From the NCBI GenBank assembly GCA_030849805.1, contig JASANZ010002240.1, forward strand, positions 31,159 to 95,158: a DNA stretch of 64,000 nt. The letters run 5' to 3'. Numbering within the stretch: the stretch's first letter is position 1; every line of letters starts with the position of its first letter. Below the pieces are notes generated by a model. That model did no database searches. It saw only the letters and a program-made list of their open reading frames with translations, and had not been told where the DNA came from. This stretch comes from Sergeia podlipaevii (taxonomy: Eukaryota; Euglenozoa; Kinetoplastea; Trypanosomatida; Trypanosomatidae). Made by a program: the position numbers and the translations under genes. Shown piece by piece: positions 59,167-64,000 of this stretch.

Positions 59167-60041
59167 TCGTTGAAAAATCTGAAATGTGCACTGCGTGAAG
59201 GACGATCTGTAGAAATCTATATTTACTAAATATTCTGGATATATTCTATGTGCAAACTATGTACAAAAGTACGAAAATGATAATAATAATGAAAGAAGTA
59301 ACAAGATTAAAATTTACCAATAAAGCATCGTAACGAAAAATCAATCACAGAAACCGATGGAGTCGTTGAAAGCTATGAGACGTTGATAGCAAGTAAAAAC
59401 CGTGTAGAATACACCATAACAACACCAAACCAAACTAACGTGAACCTTTAATAACAATCCAACTATTTCGACAGGGAATAAGTACGCTATGAACTTCTGT
59501 GTATTCCGTGGCGCGGCACGGCATCAGGCCACAGCCACGCTCAGACAGGTAATTGAACGCCCGTTCCCTCCCCCTCCCCCCCATTTCAACCCTGATGAAA
59601 GGAAGCCTCAGTCAAAAAACAGACCCTTTAGATAATGCGCAAGTTGCTCGTCGCCCCCCCCCTTTCCCTTTTTGACTTCCTTAGTTTTTCTTTAATGCAC
59701 TTTTCTTTATTATGAGTTCAGCAACTATTCAATCATTCACATTAATCGCTTGTAAAGCCTGTGTGGCGATATAGCGTCCCTGCCTTCTCCTCCTATCGTT
59801 TGTTCCGCGACTCGCGTGTGAAGAAAACTTGCGATGCGTTTCTTTTTTTTTTTTGAAGAAACCGCTTCAATGCGACTCACTGTAACATCATCTTTAATAC
59901 CAAGTTCTTGTGCGGTTCCAGGACCAAAAATTCGTCGCGGTTTGATGGATAAATAGCTTGGATGACTACCTTTGTGATGTGCTCCTTTAATCACGATCTT
60001 CTTTTTATTTCCCTTCTTTGCTCGGCCACCTTATTGTAAGT
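59167..60041. promoter_or_regulatory. Divergent strand-switch region (putative transcription start region)
   Basis: Coding strand changes here: SMC3 reads leftward and the LRR gene reads rightward. Such divergent regions are where trypanosomatid polycistronic transcription usually begins. The sequence has C-rich tracts on the plus strand at about 59565-59582 and 59654-59662 plus pyrimidine-rich flanks. A minus-strand open frame (59737-59994) has no ATG start and is not called. Just left of the LRR start, a C/T tract (59996-60020) and an AG at 60039-60040 could be a splice acceptor, though it would leave a 5' UTR of one base. Function as a promoter is inferred from orientation alone. Confidence 0.6.
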
Positions 60042-61271
60042 ATGACATTAAGCATTCCATCTATTGCTCAATATGGTGGTAGCGATAGTAAGAGCTGGAA
60101 GATAATTCCCTTGGCATTTTCCTGTGCTCACCCACACACTCGACGCACGACAGAGCAATGCAAAGGTGGATATTGCGTGTATGAAGCTCGTGTGGATTTG
60201 ATTTTTTTTAAAGATGACTGGGCTTCACACACCTCAGAACCAGGTTTTGCACTCCTTGTCGAGGCTACTGAAATGTCTATGAAAATATTGAGGTGGTGGC
60301 TCGCAAGAGGGAAAATACCAGTGCACTTAAGTATACTGAAAAAGGAAGAGTCTCTTCAGTGGGTCAACAGATGCCCTAATTTGAACGAGCTTGCCCTTCT
60401 TGAATGTGAGAAAGGCCAGCTAGAGCTTTTATTGCCAACATTGCCGAGCGTGCGAGGGCTCGATCTGTCTTGGACGCAACTGGAGAGTCTGACACTTTTG
60501 GAGCATTACAAGGAGCTCAAGAAGTTGAAGCTTCATGGCTGTGAGTGTCTTCAAAACTTATATGGCCTTTCAGCCATCACAGCTTTGAGAGTTCTAAATC
60601 TCTCTAACACCGCTGTGACAGACCTTACCCTTTTGGGGGCATTTACAGCCCTTGAGGAATTGAATCTCCATGGGTGTAGATTGGGAAACGACTTGACTAT
60701 TCTTAAAACTATCAGATCGTTAAAGATTCTGGACCTTTCTGCGACGCCTGTATCAGACATTAACTTTATGACTGCGCACACTGCCCTTGAAGAATTGAAC
60801 CTACATGGATGCAAATCCATTCGTAACTTTACTATCCTGTCAACTCTCACATCATTGAGGTTTCTAGATCTTTCTAGAACAGCGATTACAAATCTAGCGT
60901 TGCTACAGCCGTGCGTCATCCTTGAAACGCTGAGGCTTTGCGGGTGCAATATTGGCGACATAAGCCCTCTTGCAGGTTTCCCGCATCTAAGGGAGTTGAA
61001 TGTATCGGATGGCGATGTAAATACTATCGGCATGCTCTCTCAGTGCCCTAATCTAGAGGTGATCAACATCAATGGTTGCCCGAGTGTAGAGGACGTTCAC
61101 GGTATCTCCGGTGCGTCATTGTTAAAAACTCTGTCTGTATGTGGCACAAATGTTGGCAGTTTGGCTCCTCTTCTTACCTGTCCATCTCTGGAAACGGTAT
61201 ACGCACTGTGGTGCAGCAGTGTGACCGACTGGGATCTTCTTAAAGAGGCACGATTTCATCTATCCCGCTAA
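60042..61271 (+). CDS. Leucine-rich-repeat protein
   Basis: A 409-residue protein and the only intact plus-strand gene. After an N-terminal region with a CKGGYCVYEA segment, residues ~110-400 form about a dozen LRRs of 22-23 residues that alternate two types: one with LxLHGC (LEELNLHGC, repeated) and one with LDLS-x-T (LKILDLSAT, LRFLDLSRT). This alternation is common in trypanosomatid LRR families. No signal peptide, transmembrane span or GPI signal is visible, so it is probably cytosolic. The longest frame starts at a TTG; the ATG at 60042 (MTLSIPSIAQYGG) is supported because the broken paralogue at 61658 aligns from the same codon. G+C is slightly lower than in the minus-strand genes. Ligand and function are unknown. 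Confidence 0.85.
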   Translation: MTLSIPSIAQYGGSDSKSWKIIPLAFSCAHPHTRRTTEQCKGGYCVYEARVDLIFFKDDWASHTSEPGFALLVEATEMSMKILRWWLARGKIPVHLSILKKEESLQWVNRCPNLNELALLECEKGQLELLLPTLPSVRGLDLSWTQLESLTLLEHYKELKKLKLHGCECLQNLYGLSAITALRVLNLSNTAVTDLTLLGAFTALEELNLHGCRLGNDLTILKTIRSLKILDLSATPVSDINFMTAHTALEELNLHGCKSIRNFTILSTLTSLRFLDLSRTAITNLALLQPCVILETLRLCGCNIGDISPLAGFPHLRELNVSDGDVNTIGMLSQCPNLEVININGCPSVEDVHGISGASLLKTLSVCGTNVGSLAPLLTCPSLETVYALWCSSVTDWDLLKEARFHLSR

Positions 61272-61657
61272 TGTGATTGTATTTTATCATGCTGGAATAA
61301 CTCAACCGCCACGGTTTTCGCTTTCCTAATGTGCGGAATGTTTGCTGCACTTAAAAAAAAAAAAGTGTTAATGTGTTCCATCAACATCCATTGCTTACTA
61401 CTCCTCGTATTGATGACGTTCCTTATTTCTAACTGCATCAGCGCATTCTTTGATGGCCACCAGAAAATTTATCTTTGATCATTTTGTGTATGTCACGGGC
61501 AAGTTTCACTTTTACAGTATCCATTAGTACTGTGTAGTCATTTATATCCCCTTATGATGTTACACAACAATCTGCTTTGCGTCACTTACACTTTTACGTG
61601 TTTTTTTTTTTTTTGGAGAGATTGCTTTTTAGTTGTTTGATTGTTCCAATTCATAAA
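61272..61657. other. Spacer between LRR gene and its broken copy
   Basis: No gene was seen. A-run at 61352-61363 and T-run at 61601-61614; otherwise unremarkable A/T-rich DNA. Confidence 0.6.
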
Positions 61658-62012
61658 ATGACATCCTAGGTATCAATTGCACACTATGGCACAAGCGCCA
61701 ATAAGAGTCGTGTTGACTGCAGGAACCTTCCCTTGGCGTTCTCTGCTGCCCATCCTTGCGCACAGGAGGCTACAGAGTTGTGCAAAGGTGGATACGTTCT
61801 TGCAGACACAGAATCCATTTTGTTTTCACGAGAGAACATATTTTGCAATATGTCTGGGAATTATGCTATAGGATACTTGAAGGGTGATGAAGCATCCATC
61901 AAGGTGCTAAATGTTTCAAATTCGGATGTAGCCAATCTTACACCCTTAAAGGGACGTCTAGTGCTTAAGGGACTATAGCCTGGTGGTTGCCGTTTCATTA
62001 ACGCCCTGATGA
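61658..62012 (+). pseudogene. Broken N-terminal copy of the LRR gene
   Basis: The reading frame starting at the ATG at 61658 aligns with the start of the LRR gene at 60042: M-T then SIAHYG against SIAQYG, LPLAFSAAHP against IPLAFSCAHP, and ELCKGGYVL against EQCKGGYCV. It has an in-frame TAG at codon 4 (61667-61669). Most of the middle is missing: after VLNVSNSDVANLTPLKG, which resembles a repeat of the LDLS type, a second TAG falls at 61976-61978, and the next codons (GGCRFINAL) still resemble the HGC repeat type before similarity stops. It is therefore a truncated, stop-interrupted paralogue next to a retroelement-like remnant, which may have caused the truncation. Confidence 0.75.
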
Positions 62013-62168
62013 TGCGGGCCACCTCTTCGCGCTATCAGGGACTAGTACCCCGTTCTGGGGGAAGCCAGGAGCCTGCAAATGTACCTCGCGTACGGTTGCG
62101 GGTTCGTGACTTTTGGCATACCGGCCCTGAGGTAATTCCTTATCAGAGACCTGGGACACACAGTACGC

Positions 62169-62881
62169 TTGCAACGCCCCACAGCTTCCAGTGCCGGCTG
62201 GCAGCGCCGTCACTTACACAATGCGCCTTGCGCAAAAGCCTTTTTACACCCGTGCAGCTTCTGCAAACAGCCCTACACCTCCACAGCCGGCTTTGCCTAC
62301 CATATGCGCACTAAGCACCCCGAGGTGCGACAGTACACGGTCTCTGCAAAGAATGACGTGCGCGTTGCTGTGCAGAATCCCTCCACAAGACTTCTCTGCC
62401 CTCAATACAGCAAGACATTTGCAAATGGTACCTCCCTCGCAACACACTTTGATAGATACCACAATGATGCTCAGTACAGGGTAAAGAGAGACCCATGGTT
62501 TCGATACACGAGGTGTGTGGAAACTTCAAGTCACTTTCTCATCTGCCCAGCTTTAGAAACCATCCGAGCTAAATAAACCTACAGGAGATAATGCGAGACA
62601 AACTCTTCAACCGCAAGGAGCTTTCCATGTACTTGGCCGAAGTCTTCAAACTACCTGCTCCGGCCCTCATCGACTCCCCGGAGAAGAATGAAGAGGCCGT
62701 TGCTGACTCCGCTCCCGAGCAGACTGTATCCCCTCCTCTTCCATTAATAGTTTTCCATCCCCTCCCCGCTTCGGCTTTGCACACAAGGATGAATGAAAAG
62801 GGTGAGGTGAAGCCCAGAAAGCGATATCAATCCACATCGAGCATTCGATCTAGCCTGAGTCCCGCACCGCCTTCTGACTGA
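62169..62881 (+). pseudogene. C2H2 zinc-finger ORF remnant, non-LTR retrotransposon-like
   Basis: A degenerate plus-strand coding region. It has one perfect C2H2 finger (CSFCKQPYTS..., C-x2-C-x12-H-x4-H) and a second with the same spacing in which the second Cys is Tyr (CPQYSKTF). Then comes a C...ETSSHFLICPALE segment of the type found near the C-termini of non-LTR retrotransposon polyproteins. A stop at 62574-62576 interrupts it, but the next frame, open from 62573, continues naturally through a helical, Lys/Glu-rich tail (with an ATG at 62591) to a stop at 62879-62881. This indicates a single-base frameshift near 62570-62576. Trypanosomatid ingi/L1Tc elements end in C2H2 fingers, so that clade is the best guess. 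No reverse-transcriptase domain remains in the window. The 156 bp to the left (62013-62168) carry stops in two frames and no recognisable domain. Confidence 0.6.
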
Positions 62882-64000
62882 GGGACCGGTCTCCACGTCT
62901 TCGCGCATATGGAGCTCTAGGTTATTGTTTGTAAGGTGGCATTTGGAATGATGGCTGGCGCGCCAGAGCAGCCCTGAAAATAAGTGTTTACGAGGAAAAA
63001 TAAAAAGAAGATCACTTGCTGGGATGCGCTTGATGGAGCTCCGTTTAAGGTGCACCATTATGGTAAAGAGAGTCGGTTGTGCTGTTGCGGCGACAATGCA
63101 ATATCAATGGTGCTTACGTTATGTTGCCGCTTCGCTTTTTTAGTAAGGCACATATTTTCTTTAAATATACAATCTTTATATCTTATTATTTTAAACTCCA
63201 TTCCTTTACAATTTCAAAGAGTTTACCAGTTGTGCCGACAGGTAGTTGTTTGTATTAGCCCGTCTATTTATAGATCTATTTGCTGTTGTTGAATGTACCC
63301 GCTTTTTCTTTTGTGAGAAGCTCCAGTGGTAGAGATGTATTAAGTAATGTATTTTGTTCTTCTTTATTGCTGATGTTCTTGTACGATTCATTCTTCGTAA
63401 GCGCATTTGTTTAATCAACGTTGTTTTGTAAATTAGCTGCTTTCCATTTCTGATACTTTCATTTTCATTTATGACATCAAATGTGATATTTAATATCTTT
63501 TTAGCTCTCCATTTTTTTTTTTTAGGACCTCAGTTGTGTTATGGGACTTTGTCATTTTGCGACAGTAGTATTGTTTTTGCTGTAAATATGAGGAGGTTTT
63601 CTTATGTTGCTTGGTGGCTTTCCCTTTTTTCATTTTGAGCACAGATATATTGTGACAGTTTTCTTGCTTCATTCATAGCTGGCACGTACTAGCTAGCTAT
63701 AGTGAGCTGCTACGTATGTTATTCGATGTTGTGTTGTGGATTTCACTACTTTGCAGCTTTCTTCTTTGTTCCTTCTTTTTTCATTGTATCAAGTATAAAT
63801 ACACTGTGATCCCATAACAAGTGCTAATGTCAAGCTTCTTACTGAGACTCATTACAACTGTGGATGTTGGAAGTGTGGTACGGAACCTCCCATGCCGTAA
63901 GAATAAAGAGGTTGTTCTAGTCCTTCTACTCGGTGGTGATGGCAACATACTATCGAACTGATCACCTTTCAAGGTGAATTAAGACACTAACTGTCTGTTA
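62882..64000. other. A/T-rich right edge, nothing recognised
   Basis: No gene or RNA gene could be supported. It could be the 3' tail region of the retroelement-like remnant plus unique A/T-rich DNA. A 43-codon plus-strand open frame (63826-63957) has normal-looking codons but no recognised homology. No target-site duplication or poly-A tail of a retroelement was identified. Confidence 0.5.

Noticed and set aside
59737..59994. Minus-strand open frame of 85 codons in the strand-switch region
   Set aside because: It starts at GTG with no internal ATG before its end, is crossed by an A/T homopolymer read as a Lys run, and has no recognised homology.

Overview
This window looks like nuclear DNA of a trypanosomatid (Kinetoplastea). 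Twenty-one recognisable protein genes between 1143 and 59166 run head to tail on the minus strand. None has a visible intron. They are separated by A/T-rich spacers that, read on the coding strand, carry polypyrimidine tracts followed by AG, as expected for spliced-leader trans-splicing of a polycistronic transcript. The four small structured RNAs found here are single hairpins with an AGA box, the kinetoplastid form of H/ACA snoRNA. The species cannot be fixed from sequence alone.

Layout, in window order: a gene-free left edge; a PIG-H-like GPI-anchor subunit; two tandem acetyl-CoA transporter (SLC33A1-like) paralogues; the XPF/ERCC4 nuclease; a Tudor/EF-hand protein; a newly delimited 58-codon gene; a large FYVE-like zinc-finger protein with an R-T-x-S repeat region; a probable mitochondrial protein; a coiled-coil protein; a dual-specificity phosphatase that appears fused to a split RRM; AP-3 delta adaptin; a Prp5/DDX46-type DEAD-box helicase; TRIP4/ASC-1; and a histidine phosphatase. 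A 2-kb non-coding interval (about 41.0-43.0 kb) then holds four tandem H/ACA-like snoRNAs. After it come an orphan eEF1B N-domain protein, a LisH/CTLH protein, a VAMP7-type R-SNARE, a thioredoxin-TPR protein, meckelin (TMEM67), a Siva-like cysteine-rich protein, QTRT2 and SMC3.

At 59.2-60.0 kb the coding strand switches divergently. This interval carries two C-runs and is the likely transcription start region. On its right lies a plus-strand leucine-rich-repeat gene, then a broken N-terminal copy of that gene, then a frameshifted C2H2 zinc-finger ORF resembling the end of a non-LTR retrotransposon, then 1.1 kb of A/T-rich DNA with nothing recognised.

The minus-strand genes are mostly unrelated housekeeping functions, as is usual in such gene clusters. 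The most noteworthy item is the snoRNA cluster: four hairpins have different stems but an identical guide pocket, each placed exactly 14 nt from an AGA box, with compensatory changes in the stems. Several gene starts given here are later than the longest open frame because the longest frame begins at a non-ATG codon, at translated microsatellite, or upstream of the predicted splice acceptor.
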